The position numbers were made by a program, and so were the translations under genes. A model generated the notes under the pieces. It was not told the origin of the DNA. It saw nothing but the letters and a program-made list of their open reading frames with translations, and did no database searches. 64,000 nt of DNA from assembly GCA_029168955.1 (NCBI GenBank), contig JAPDOI010001578.1, forward strand, positions 62,001 to 126,000, in the 5' to 3' direction. The first letter of the stretch is position 1. Each line of letters begins with the position of its first letter. The DNA comes from Aplectana chamaeleonis (taxonomy: Eukaryota > Nematoda > Chromadorea > Rhabditida > Cosmocercidae). Of the stretch, positions 1 through 10,739 are shown piece by piece.

Positions 1-270
1 TCAAATGAGCGAAAAAGCTTCCTCTAAGACTTAGTGGAGCGCAATGAACGCAAACACGGCACAACGCAGTTCCTCACCGTCATCCGGCGTATGTAATTCT
101 CTGCTTTCTTCAACTACTCAATCAACTTTCTTGCATACTCCATGACTTTTCATATTCTTTTTGCTCACAAAACTTGTGTTGTTACAATTGATTACTATTG
201 AATTCGAACGTGTCTCACTTGCTCCCGATTATATACGAAGTGCAGCTAGACTTAGTCTCCGCGTAGCAAA

Positions 271-325
271 GCTTCTCAAGAACTTTAGAGAGGGAGCTGG
301 TCCCTCTCTGGAGTTCTTGAGAAGC
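271..325. repeat. 25-bp-arm hairpin
   Basis: Inverted repeat with 25-base arms (271-295 and 301-325) around a 5-base loop GCTGG. The two mismatches (TT opposite GG) would be G-U wobbles in RNA, so the transcript would form an unbroken stem. Weaker pairing continues a few bases outwards, which suggests the core of a foldback element rather than a free-standing small-RNA gene. Confidence 0.6.
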
Positions 326-469
326 GTTGTTACTAGTACGACTGGAGAAGACGCTTTGCGGCCGTGTGGTTTGCAAGTACATTGTTTCGATGATTTTTTG
401 AGCCTCTGATAGTGGCGATCTGGTCCACGCACGTCTGGCCAATAAACTCGATTTCACCGTTCATAAGGT

Positions 470-578
470 TGGTTTCGTACAGAAGTAAATGAAATGTAGC
501 AGACATTGTTGTTCTTGAAGCAAACATCCTCTCCATGGGGGCAGTTAGCTTGTTTCAAACAAAGGTGATAGCTAGGAG
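470..578 (-). CDS. possible Cys-rich exon
   Basis: A short minus-strand open frame shows evenly spaced cysteines in a C-x5-C-x6-C-x6-C pattern, with a segment reading CPHGEDVCFKNNNVC. This looks like a piece of a secreted or extracellular cysteine-rich domain. A GTGAAA donor follows at about 465, where the frame closes with TGA. A possible continuation downstream runs into the hairpin at 271-325. No acceptor or start is convincing, and I do not recognise the family. It could be chance spacing in a short frame. Confidence 0.22.
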
Positions 579-589
579 GACACGCAATC

Positions 590-1530
590 GTGCGTCCTAC
601 CGATTTCGTCGTTTGTTCCGTACAAACGAGCCACCTAGCAGAACGTACAGTTGGTATTCCACTTGTGATTCGATTGCTATGTCGTGACTCCCGACGAAGA
701 GCAATCGAACGACTAAGACTTTATCAACTAGAGGCCGACGTCAGGCTCCCTCCCGACACTGGTCCCGCCACAAATTGTCTACCGCGAGATTATCGACCAG
801 CAGAGACGCAGAGAACGACTTCACTCTCGCATCCTGCCTTGTAATGCAGCCAGTGTCCACTCTTCGTGCGTCCGCGTCACATGCCTGTGACGTTCTGCTC
901 CTCGGACCGACCTCAGCCTGCGAGCCGCCCGTCCTGAACCTGCTCGCGGTGGGGGATTCACAGTGCGGAGTCGCCCTGCCCGCACCTCCTACGCTCCCGT
1001 CATCGCCTGATGGTGGAGCGGGGCTTGGTCAATATCCTGCCCTCACCGTCCGTGCGTCCAGCCTCCTCCTATGCCTGGGAGCTCGTCAGGTAGTTGGGAT
1101 TCGTCCGCAATCCCGTTTCTCAGCCGAGCAAGGCCCATCCCCTGACGCGTAAGCGGATTTACAATTCAACCTGTGTGCATTTATTGCTGCGTCTAGTAGC
1201 AGTTTAAAGGACAAACGCATATTTTATGTCAGTGTTCTGTTACGTAGCAATACCATAACTTGCAGTCGGTCTATATTTTGGTCAGTGACATATGATGTGT
1301 TTCGTGTCTACGCGCAAAGGCGGTTGTTGTTGGTTCAGACCTATGTCGGAGTGGACCTTGTTGGGTGGGTAATAGCGTGAGATCAACTTAAAGTGCGTCC
1401 AGAGCTTGTGGGGCTAATCAGACTTGTAGTATTCATAACACTCGGTTTCCGGGGCCAAGATTCATGTGGGGCTAGAGGCAGCTCACACTCCGTGACAAGC
1501 AGTGCCGCAGGGACGGTAATTCAGACTCAA
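590..1530. other. no recognisable gene; GC-rich stretch
   Basis: The interval 590-1150 is noticeably GC-rich and open in two plus-strand frames (590-844 and 775-1152), but the translations are rich in Arg, Pro, Ser and Ala with no motif I recognise. It may be a decayed mobile element. 1150-1530 shows nothing assignable. Confidence 0.3.
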
Positions 1531-1532
1531 GG

Positions 1533-3360
1533 TTAGGTGTAAAAGGCGCTGCGACACCGTCCGCATAATGGTGCTCGGTTCAGGGGCTCTGCGTTTGCAA
1601 GCTGAAGTCCCTTTCACAGTTCAGGACTGCGACCTCGTTACGGGCCACAGTGCGTTGTGCTGCGACAACGTACTCCTTACTTTCGTGAAAAGAAGAAAAA
1701 CTCACCGTAAAATGTCGAAAACATACAGCCAGGTCACTTTTCAACTTGAAATTTGCATTAGCTTCAGTCAAAGCAATAACCCAGCGCGAATACAAACGAT
1801 TCGCTGAAAGTCTTCACATAACAACAAATATTCCATCAGAAAAGCAAGTTAGACTTACTAAGCCGAGGAAACGGTAAACAAAGCGTTTCCACATCTTCAT
1901 TCACACAACCCCTTATGGCACAACAGGCAAGACGTAGTGCTCCCAGGCGGGACAGCTGGGGATTAAGATCCTCAACGGGCAGTGGCCGAAATATGGTGGG
2001 ATCCTATATAGATCCTTGATAAAATATTGATGATTTTGACAACAAAAAACCAAAAAAAACACATTGCAGCGTACCTTCATGACTCCCCTCGAGAATCGCT
2101 TTCCTTCGGTGAAATGCATCTCACAAAAGTATGCACCCTCAGCCAAATTGATGTCGAATGGCAAAGGCAGTCCAAGTCCCTTCCGCATGGCTGTTCGCCA
2201 GGTTCCATTATCCACACTAGAAAGTGTATAAAACTTTTTGTGAAACTCAAAGCTGTAGTAGTTGCCTCGTGCCAACGCTGTTGTCTGCTTGTTCACTTTC
2301 CCCTGCCTATCTTTAATGAGCAGACAGTGTCCTCTAGGCCGATCACTGACGCCTTTCTACTGCGGCTAAGCTACAATTTCGTGATTCTGTTGAGGCCTCT
2401 ACACAGCCGCACACGAACGCAGTGATAGGGCCACTCGTTAAACCGTCGATGTGGCTGAATCTCTGGCTTCAGCGGCAGGTCAGCTATTGGTCAACTACGA
2501 AATCTCACCAATTGCAGACGTCCCGCAGAACCAGCTGCAGCGAAACGCCTACTTGTTTGGTATCATTGCGAAGCTTCGAAGAAGGCTTTCAAGGCAGACT
2601 GTTAGACAGTCAACAAAGGCAGGGTCTTCATGACTCAAAACTAAACAAAACCTACCCTTTCCCAGGAAGAGCAAACATTTTTATAAGCCGTCCAGTAAAA
2701 ACAGAAATATCGGAAGTAGTATATCGACATCCTGAAAAATATAAGTTTTTCTCGTCTGCTAGTTCACAGAAAATTAAGTTATCTGATTCCATTTCAAATT
2801 GGGAGGCTTGAATACCTGGCACTTGACAAGAGAGCACACCATCCGATGGCGAAACCAAGACTCCATCCGGTTCTGAAAGGGGATAATCAGGAAGGCAGTA
2901 ATTGAAAAATCTTCAAAACATTCAACTCACTAACCTAGCTTGTCTATCTCGGCGTCCTCATATCCAGCCTCAGAAAGCAAGACATAGCGACGACGCAATT
3001 TAGCGACCCGCTCCTTGAAACGTGTAAAAATTTATCCAAGAGCAAATATATTGGAGCACTATCTTTGTCACTATCTAAGCCAATAACAGGAGCCATCTCG
3101 CTGTCCATACACGCTGATGTTAGTGGAGAACGAGGACACACTGGCCCAAGACTCGCTTTTTCGTTTTGTCTCTCACAAACAAGAAGAGGCTTGAAGCCGT
3201 GGTGATTCAGCGGGCTACGTAACCCTAACTGAACAATTTTTGGATTGTACGGTTTCGTGGTTCGCACTAGAGTGATGACCCAGTGCGCCGAGATCAGGTC
3301 AACAAGAAAGTGCATGACTTGCTGCGACCAGCGAAAGTGGCGCTCCCTCATCTTTGCAGC
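1533..3360 (-). CDS. THAP-type zinc-finger protein, 3' exons
   Basis: Six minus-strand exons join in consistent splice phase: up to 3360-2935, 2872-2656, 2345-2075, 1955-1859, 1803-1706 and 1601-1533 (TAA stop). The 1955-1859 and 1803-1706 exons together give a complete C2CH THAP pattern: C-x4-C (CAIRGC), LPFPRL, a Trp in SRWVIAL, and C-x2-H-F in AVCFRHF. The 2872-2656 and 2345-2075 exons carry a second, less canonical domain (MFALP, then NGTWR and FCEMHF). THAP domains are known zinc-dependent DNA-binding modules found in chromatin regulators and P-type transposases, and nematodes have multi-THAP proteins. The first exon needs a one-base frame change near 3020, where its upstream frame gives way to FKERVAKLRRRYV. 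Upstream it abuts a retrotransposon, so the 5' end is missing or displaced. Whether it is a host gene or a domesticated transposase cannot be told here. Confidence 0.55.
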
Positions 3361-3382
3361 CAGCCGGGTTTCGTCATAGATT

Positions 3383-4620
3383 GAGAAATTGAGCGACCAG
3401 TAATGGATTCGTCCATGGGCCTACTGTAGTCTGCGTGGTTGGTGTCTCCAGAGAGTTCAATAAATGTGCGATGTTATGGCCGATGAAGCCGCAGTCCGGG
3501 CAAACTTCAGATTCGATATTGTCCACCTTGCCGACGTAAGACATGAGCATTGTAGAGTGCCCACAACGCAGCGATGCCAGTATGCATCTAGCCTTTCTTA
3601 CGAGTTGAGACTCCGCTGAGCAGACTAGGGGGAGGGTACTTCTCCTGTAATAGGATTTACGGCCGCCTTTTCAAGGTGACGCCGTACGAAGTGAGTGTGC
3701 TCCTCGTGCAACAGTGCTGTCATACCATCCTTGCAAACTGACTTTGTTTGGAGCATCGGCGAGCGGCTTAATTATAACTCTCTCTCTCTTGCTGCGTTAA
3801 GCACTCTCCAAGATGTGTGGTTTGGTTGTTTTATAATATTGATTTAAGCACTCTCCAAGATGTGTGGTTTCGTTGTTCTATAATATTGATAAGAAATTGC
3901 TGGGCTTAGAGCTGGAAGTGCTTCTTCACTAATAACAAACAGGTGCTCGACTAGGGAACTCCTTGCACATACGGAGACGCGAAGAGCGGCATCCTGTACG
4001 AGTTGCATCTTAGTCCAAGAGGATCCTGGAACTAGGTGCTGCCATACCGCTGCGGCGTATTCCAGGGCGGGTTGAACAATCGCGCTATATACCTTTCATT
4101 GCTGCTACCCCATGAAGTGCCGCCTAGGACTCTGAAAACATTGAGCTTAACTGTAACGACAGCCTCCTTTTGGTCGGTATTCTTATGAAACTTGAGCGAC
4201 GGATCGAGCACAAGACCGAGCAGTTTTAGAAATCGAGCAGCAGATAGAAGGTCCCCATCCCACTGTACATCCATGTGGGCGCTGTGCTCGCAAGGGTCCG
4301 TTGTGAGGACGGATACTGATGGAGACCTTTAGCATTTTGTCGTCGAAAAAGCTATTCAGCGTGATCAGGTACTCGTTGATAAGCGACACTGCATGCCAGG
4401 CTTACCCATAATGGTCGGTATTGACGTAAATATCGTGTCGCCCATCTCAGGAAGTATGATCCGTTAACTGGGTGGTGTTTGTGTTCCGGTAACGTCGAAA
4501 ACAGTTCTCGGATTATGAATGTCGACATCGATGTTCTACTGGAGGCAACGAATGATCTCGACCCTACGCCGTATACGATCTTTGGTCCTTGAAGCAACGC
4601 GTTCACTCAAAGGCAGCAAC
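3383..4620 (-). mobile_element. jockey/CR1-type retrotransposon copy A, degenerate
   Basis: Minus-strand relic of the C-terminal part of a non-LTR reverse transcriptase. Visible pieces are KLLGLVLDPSLKFHKN, NVFRVLGGTSWGSS, and near the 3' end a Cys/His segment reading CPDCGFIGHNIAHLL that ends before a stop at about 3370. The same blocks recur at 9395-10680 and, on the other strand, at 48975-49900, so this is a dispersed family. Frames are broken in many places. It lies directly beside the THAP exons. Confidence 0.6.
3797..3890. repeat. 47-bp tandem duplication
   Basis: The unit beginning TTAAGCACTCTCC occurs twice head to tail (3797-3843 and 3844-3890) with two visible substitutions. It lies inside retrotransposon copy A and is absent from copy C, so it arose after insertion. 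A short CT run precedes it. Confidence 0.85.
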
Positions 4621-4859
4621 GTTTCATCCACTTCGAGGCTGTATAAGCCTGCCGATCGGCATCCACTCTTGAAGAAATAAGGCTTAGGTGAGCTTGCATA
4701 CTTAGAAGCTGCAAGTCGTGACCGAAGCTTGGCAGTTGATCGCCTCCAGCAGACCGTAGGGCTACTGTTGGAAATCTAGCCGGCGGGCACGCGCGTCGCG
4801 GCAGAACCTCTCTAACGACATCGTCGCGCCTCCTGGTATCTCCAGTCCAGCCTTGCATA

Positions 4860-5560
4860 CAAGAACGAAGGTAAACCCAAAGCCCATAGTTTAGCAGACT
4901 AGGTATTATCTTCTTCTAGTGTTACCTCGAAGGGATTTTGCCAGAGGTTAAAGAACCGGGCGACCATTACAGGATTCGTCCAAAGGCCCACCGTCGTTAG
5001 AGTAGTAGGGCTCATCCCGCACTCAAATAAATGAGCCGTGTCTTATCCGGGACTACCACAGTCTGGGCATGCGTCAGGTCAGCTACTGTTGATTTTGTTG
5101 AAATAGGACATGAGCAATGCAGTGACAACAGCGCGGCGAGGCAAGAGCAGATCTGACTGGCTTGCCGAGTTGAGATTCGGACTCGCAAACAGGAGGCGGC
5201 ATTTCTTCCAGAATACGGTCCACAGCCGCCTTCTCCAGATATCCTCGAACGAATTGGGTATGCTTCTCGCGCAGGATACGGAGCCTTTCCGTGTTGGAGT
5301 CTGCCCATCTCTGTATATTCGCTTTTCGAGAAGCGTCTGCGAACGGCATCCCTATTTATCTCTTTCTAACGGGATTCATTATTCGTCTTGTCGGTTGTTT
5401 CCGAGCAATAACATACATTTGCTGTGCCTGGAGTTTACAGTGCTCCTTGACTGGCAACATGCACCTCTCCGTGTGTAAGTGTTCCACACGCGATTGCATG
5501 GATTTTACTAGATATTATGCTAGTTCAGGGCGAGTGTGGGGCTGTGGCAAGAGGCGCCGC
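4860..5560 (-). mobile_element. jockey/CR1-type retrotransposon copy B, degenerate
   Basis: A second copy of the 3' portion of the copy A family, recognised by shared blocks at 5130-5350 (Cys/His tail region, the GGGTATGCTTCTCGCGCA block and the AGCGTCTGCGAACGGC block), which line up with 9590-9770 and 3640-3770. No intact reading frame remains. Together with copy A it separates the THAP-like exons at 1.5-3.4 kb from the one at 6.1 kb. Confidence 0.5.
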
Positions 5561-6071
5561 TGTCACGCTCACGGTCGAGTGATCGATCGTCGCCTAAGGT
5601 CAACCAAGCCTCTATCCTTCCTGGGTCGGTAAATTGGTATCAGACTTGTCTGGGAGGATATAAACTCTGAGTTGAACATCGGCTGGCCCCTGCAGGTCAT
5701 TGCAAAGGCCCTATACACATTCGAAAGCCTCTACGATTCTAAATGGAAGTGAACTGTGTGGCGCATCCCCAGAGGATTGATGAAAGCCGAGAACTTTATC
5801 CTTTATTATGCTGCTTTAAGAGTGCCAAAAACGCATTAATGGGAACACATAACTCTGATTTCGTGATGTTCGTTCGGGCAAAACATTCTGAAACAACAAG
5901 TGATCGTTGCTTCTGGTGTTGCCTCCGAGCGAACAGTCATCTTCAAGAGGGGAAATTGTCATAATCGAAGTTTTGGACCTACACTCCCTGCAGGGAGTAT
6001 AGGTCCACAGTACTTCTCTCCCGGCATCCACTACGCGAAAACGCACTATGTCCAACACGAGAGCCACCTAC

Positions 6072-6275
6072 CTCCAGGGAAATTACGCTTTTGTCTGGAA
6101 TACAATAGACTGGTGCAATAGGTACACCAGACTCATCTGCTTCCACAGAGAAATGACGACTGCAAATTCGGAAAGGGAACTGAAGCAGCTGCTCGCTAGA
6201 CGCCATCTGCATCGGTAGTGTTGATTCCCTGAGCCTACCTGGAATAAATCGAATGTCTACTTCAGAGATCGGACT
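6072..6275 (-). CDS. THAP-like exon
   Basis: Minus-strand frame with a strong GTAGGT donor directly after the Leu-Glu codons at 6072. It contains FRICSRHF, a C-x2-H-F like the second half of a THAP zinc finger, preceded by FIPGRLRE and followed by VYCIPDK. The matching N-terminal C-x4-C half was not found upstream. A frame at 5816-6000 (ISPLEDDCSLGG) may be the following exon, but the splice phase is not settled. This may be the 5' part of the gene at 1533-3360, or a neighbouring paralogue. Nothing in the sequence decides between them. Confidence 0.4.
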
Positions 6276-6660
6276 TCAAACTCCGTTGACTTACTACGAT
6301 CTTTCCTCAGGACCTCCAAAAATTTGATGATCTGAGCGTTCTGGAGGACCGGCTCTGACTAAAACATGTAGCTTGTGGGCATGCTTGTAAACTACTCACT
6401 AAGACTCAAGTGAAGCTCAAATCCGGACTTTCAAATAAAACATATTTTTATCTAAAGTATAACGTTGCGATTGCAATTCGGTAAAAAAAAAAACAGCTGC
6501 CCCTGAGAACATTCAATCCAAGTTTCAAAGAGAGCCATCCCATTTTTTTCAACGACATACAGAATGGGACCTAAACTTCGTTTTTGCTCCATCAACTGAC
6601 CCCTCCAGCTCCAGAGTAATCATGTTGTTCTCACAAATTCATTTTTTTTTTCATCTTCAG

Positions 6661-6968
6661 TAAGAACAAGCTGGTCCCGCCGCGCAGTTACAGTAAGCCG
6701 AACACACTAGAACGCCGCGAGCACCGCGTGCCAGGTGTTGCGGAGACCGGTTCAATTTTCTGTGATAAAGGTAAGATGATGGGTAAAATAAGATGTGTTA
6801 GAAGAATTTATGGATCAGCAACGTGACCGAAATTTTAATCAAAAGTCATACAGTGGATGGATTTTTCCAGGTTCTTCCAGCAGGAACTCTTATTGCTTTC
6901 GGTCTCTTTCATCGATAGCCTCAATTTTTCTCCCGTCTCCGTCCCACCACAGCTGGACGCTGTTGTGA
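6661..6968 (+). CDS. last two exons of an unrecognised gene
   Basis: Exon 6661-6770 has a textbook nematode acceptor (T tract, then CATCTTCAG) and a strong donor (AAAG|GTAAGA). Only one frame is open, giving about 36 residues. Exon 6871-6968 follows an acceptor TTTTTCCAG. The join restores a Gly codon in phase, and the frame runs to TGA at 6966. The C-terminus is Ser-rich (SSSRNSYCFRSLSSIAS). No domain is visible and I do not recognise the protein. Earlier exons must lie upstream but could not be found between 1 and 6600, where the minus-strand THAP gene and retrotransposons lie. Confidence 0.45.
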
Positions 6969-7129
6969 CGCTGTTGTCGCCAACCCCACATTTCCATTGT
7001 GAGTGAAAACTCCATTAGCAAACGCCCTGGATCCAATCACGCATGTCATGACGTTCTGTCTCCGTCCGAAGACCACATTAGGCAGCTTTCATTGCTAGCT
7101 CCAAGCGTCAGGTTATGGTGGTGGTTCGC

Positions 7130-7600
7130 ACCCTTTAGCTCCGCCATAGCTAGCCACGTGTAGCTGAAGTCATGTCGCTGAAACGCTGGCGCAAAACGGT
7201 CAAACGCTGACGCATGCAGGGTGTCCGAGGACAGCGAGGGCCTAACGATGGTATTGAAAATATTATTGACAGCCGCTACAGCTGCGACGCATCAGCGGCG
7301 GGCCGGCTGCAGTGGTAGCTATAGAAAGAAATCAATAACAAATTTCAACGACGGAAGCCCATGTGTTATTCATTTCACTTCATAAATGCCAGCCGGACTG
7401 CCGCTGATGCTGACAGCATCGCAGCTGCAGATGGTTGCCACTAATATTATCGATACTCTCGTTAGCCTCTCCCCGTTGCGCTGCATGCAACAGCATTACA
7501 GCGTCGTAAGCCAGCATTTGAGCGACATGACACTTGCCGTTATCTATAGGCAGAGCCTGGGGCTGCCATCTCCTGTACCCGGCATCAACCAATCGCCCAG
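7130..7600. mobile_element. foldback (MITE-like) element, ~470 bp
   Basis: Long imperfect inverted repeat. Left-arm blocks at 7150-7330 (GCATCAGCGG, CCGGCTGCAG, TGTCGCTGAAACGCTGGC) reappear reversed at 7390-7560. A single diverged arm of the same family lies at 17830-18100 on the plus strand. No reading frame. Element ends and target duplication are not resolved. Confidence 0.6.
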
Positions 7601-9218
7601 CGTCATCAGGGATGATCACCTCGGCTTCAATCGTTATCTAGGATGACTGATCCAGGGCAACTATATTATACAGTGCGTGGATACTGCACAAGCGCAACCA
7701 AGCGCTACATATACATGCTAATGATAGGCCTTGGAAACCGATCCTCTGTGTCAGCTTCCTGAAGGCCCCCGTCAAACTTCGTGGAAAACCCGGCTGAGTC
7801 CGACTGAGTCCGGGACAGGAAAACCGGCCTAGGTGCATTTGACCTGCCCGCGTGCGTGCGTGAACACCAGTATCGACTGGGTGGATTGCGGTCGGCAGCA
7901 GACGGTCGCAGTTGAACTCAGCGGGTTGAGTTTTCAGCACCCGTCTGTCACTATTTTGGTGCGCATCGACCGGGTGGGACTCAGTTCATTAACCACCTCT
8001 GACGGAGGCCTAAGACGTACTTGGCAACGTAAGTCCCAAGTCGCTGGTTTGTTATATATTCGTGAGCGAGAGATGTCTCAGTACGCATCGCATAAGGAAG
8101 CGTCCACGGCTCAACAGTAGGTATTGCGGTAACACCCGGAATGCGGCCTCAAGGTTTAAGCTCCACATGCACCCACGCTACGAGGCCGTGGTTTTGATAG
8201 AGGGTTATGTTTTTTAACAGAGTTTCAGTTAAGACTTGTTTTATTTCAGTATTTTTGAAAGGGCAAAGCTATTGACAATTACCCTTCCACAACTCGCCTT
8301 TAAAGGCTTAAAGCCGTTGCGATTTGCGCATTCTAATCACAGCTTGGGTCTCTCAGGGAGCTATTTCCAAAGCAGGGGCAACGCTGCACGACGAGCACAG
8401 CTGCACCACCACAGGTGTCTCGCGTAGAACGAATTCCACCGTCATATCTTTCTATCAGCTGACTGGGTAAGCTTTAGCTATTTCCGTCACTTTCAGATTT
8501 CTTTTTTTTTTATGCAGTTCGATGTTTGTCATCTCAAATGAAACACTTAATAACCGTGTTCCTGAGAGCTTTCCTTCGAAGAATAGGGGGTAAAACCACC
8601 AAAAACCGATCTAGCCAGGTGACTGAGTGCGACACCTGAGAAACTGGCATTATAGATTTGAATGTATTCCGTTTTAGTTCTTTTTAGATGTGGTTTTTTG
8701 AATGTTTTCGCGTGGTTCTCAGAGATTGTAGCAATCGCTTTTTTATTGCTGTTTTTTACATGCTTTATCCATCGCATCTCAGCGCGTATAAATGGTTAGT
8801 TAAACGAACTCGCCTCATGCAAAATGCGTGAGGTCGAGAACGCCATGTCCGTAGTCCTTCATGGAATTTCAATAAGACAGAGTATCAACCAATGCAAGTT
8901 TCACGACAAATTTCAAATGTCATTTATCAGAACCCACCACACAAATAGAAATCCACTGCATCGCAACTTCGACATTTGCAGGGAGAGTGCAGGCCAACTG
9001 AAGGCTATCAAACGGTCCGCCTCTGTACACGCACCCCTGCACTGAACACTTCAGTTTTCTTCTAGTTGGCGTCACCTGTAACAAAGCTTTTTCAAGAGAG
9101 GCATGATAAAGCCTGAAATAAAGAACCAAATGAACAACATATTCTCTCGCTGAACTTTTTTTTATTATCAGCACCGCTTAACCCATGCGGAGAAATGGAA
9201 ACCACAATGAGGGGAATA

Positions 9219-9240
9219 TCGCGATTTTCGAAAATCGCGA
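9219..9240. repeat. 22-bp perfect palindrome
   Basis: TCGCGATTTTCGAAAATCGC plus A: every base pairs with its mirror. It sits beyond the 3' end of retrotransposon copy C. An inverted repeat (AGCCCGAAAAGC at 9266, reversed near 9358) lies next to it, so the area may be a foldback remnant. Confidence 0.8.
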
Positions 9241-9394
9241 AACCGAACCATCGGAGTCTGAAATGAGCCCGAAAAGCGGTTTGGGTGGAGAGCATACTTT
9301 TTTGCAGCTAAGACGTTGTGGCAAAGAAAAACGCTCTCCTTCCGCTTTGCTTTTCGGGCTAATTGGCTCAGAAACCGAGCGACCAGCGTTGGAT

Positions 9395-10680
9395 TCGACT
9401 ATAAGGCTATAGTAGTTGATGTTGTGGGTCTCTTCGGACAACTGAGTAAGTGCGCAATATTGTGGCCGACACTACCCCCGTCCGGCCGTGCTTCGGGTAT
9501 GCTACTGTCGATCTTGTTCACGTATAACATTAGCAACGTTGATTGTCCACAGCGAAAAGGGGCGAAGGTGCAACCGGCTCGCCTATCAGATTGAGACTCG
9601 GACTCGCACACCCGAGGCCGCACTGCTCCTGAAATAGGGTTATAGTCGCCTTTTCAGGATGCACTCAAACGGACTGGGTGTGCTCCTCGCGCAACAGTCG
9701 AATGCGTTCTTGTTGTGAGTTCGTCCATCTCTGCACATCGATTTTACTGGGAGCGTCGGGGAACGGCTTTCTGATGACTCTCTCTCTCTCTCTGATAGGA
9801 TCAGGTACTCTTCTAGATGGGCGGTTGGGCCATTTTGAGACTATTTACAAGCAGCAGCTGCTAGGCCTGGAGCCGGCAGTTCTGCTCCTTTACTTGTAGT
9901 ATCCTTGTCTCGGTATGAAGATGTTCTACTGGCGAACTCTTACCACACCCGGTGGCGATCCGGAGAGCAGCCTTCCCACACGCTGCACTTCGGTCCAGGA
10001 CGAGTCTGACACGATACGCTGCCAGACTGGTGAAGCGTACTTCAGGGTGGGTTGCGATATAGCCTTATACGTGGCCAGAATAGTTTCCTAGCCGCTGCCT
10101 CATGATGCACCTCCCAGCGCCCTTAGAAGATTGAGCTTACAATTGGCAACTGCTTGCTTTCGCTCAGTATTCTTATGAAACCTCAGCGATGGATGGAGTA
10201 CAAAACCGAGCAGTTTAACGAGAACGAACAGCAGGCAAGCTATATACATCTCAGTTGACTTCAGTATGGGCGCTGAGCTCTACGTTGTTTGTTGAGAAAA
10301 CTGATACGGAAGACTTGGCGAATGAGATCCCAATCATATTGTTGTCAAAGTAGCTTTTCAAATAAATCTCGTTGACCCGTTGACCTCGGTCGTGGCAACT
10401 ATTATGTGAAGGTTTTAGCAAGTGATTGTCATGCCATCAGCATAGGCAACAATTTTCACATCATGAGGAGGTGCCAGAATGTCTTCCAGATACAGATTAA
10501 ATAGAGCGGGTGATATGACTCCGCCTTGCGTAACGTCGGCAGCGATGGAGATACTGTTTAAAACGTGATTTCGGAACATAACTTTTTGAAGGCAACCCTT
10601 TAAAGAGCAGTTATCCAACGCTTCTGTCTTGGTGGGATAGAGGACTTTAATGAGTTGGCCGATAGTAGTTAGTACCGTTT
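9395..10680 (-). mobile_element. jockey/CR1-type retrotransposon copy C
   Basis: The longest of the three neighbouring minus-strand copies. At 10415-10618 the reverse transcriptase palm is recognisable (QGGVISPALFNLYLEDIL, then AYADG, a change from the catalytic YADD). Further 3' are the KLLG and ALGGASWGS blocks and, at 9430-9500, the GHNIAHLL Cys/His tail. The changed YADD and multiple stops mean it is inactive. A CT-repeat at about 9780 corresponds to the one in copy A. Confidence 0.65.
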
Positions 10681-10739
10681 AACAAGACATCATAGACATG
10701 CGATCATCGTACCTCTTCACCAAAAGTTATCCGTCACGG

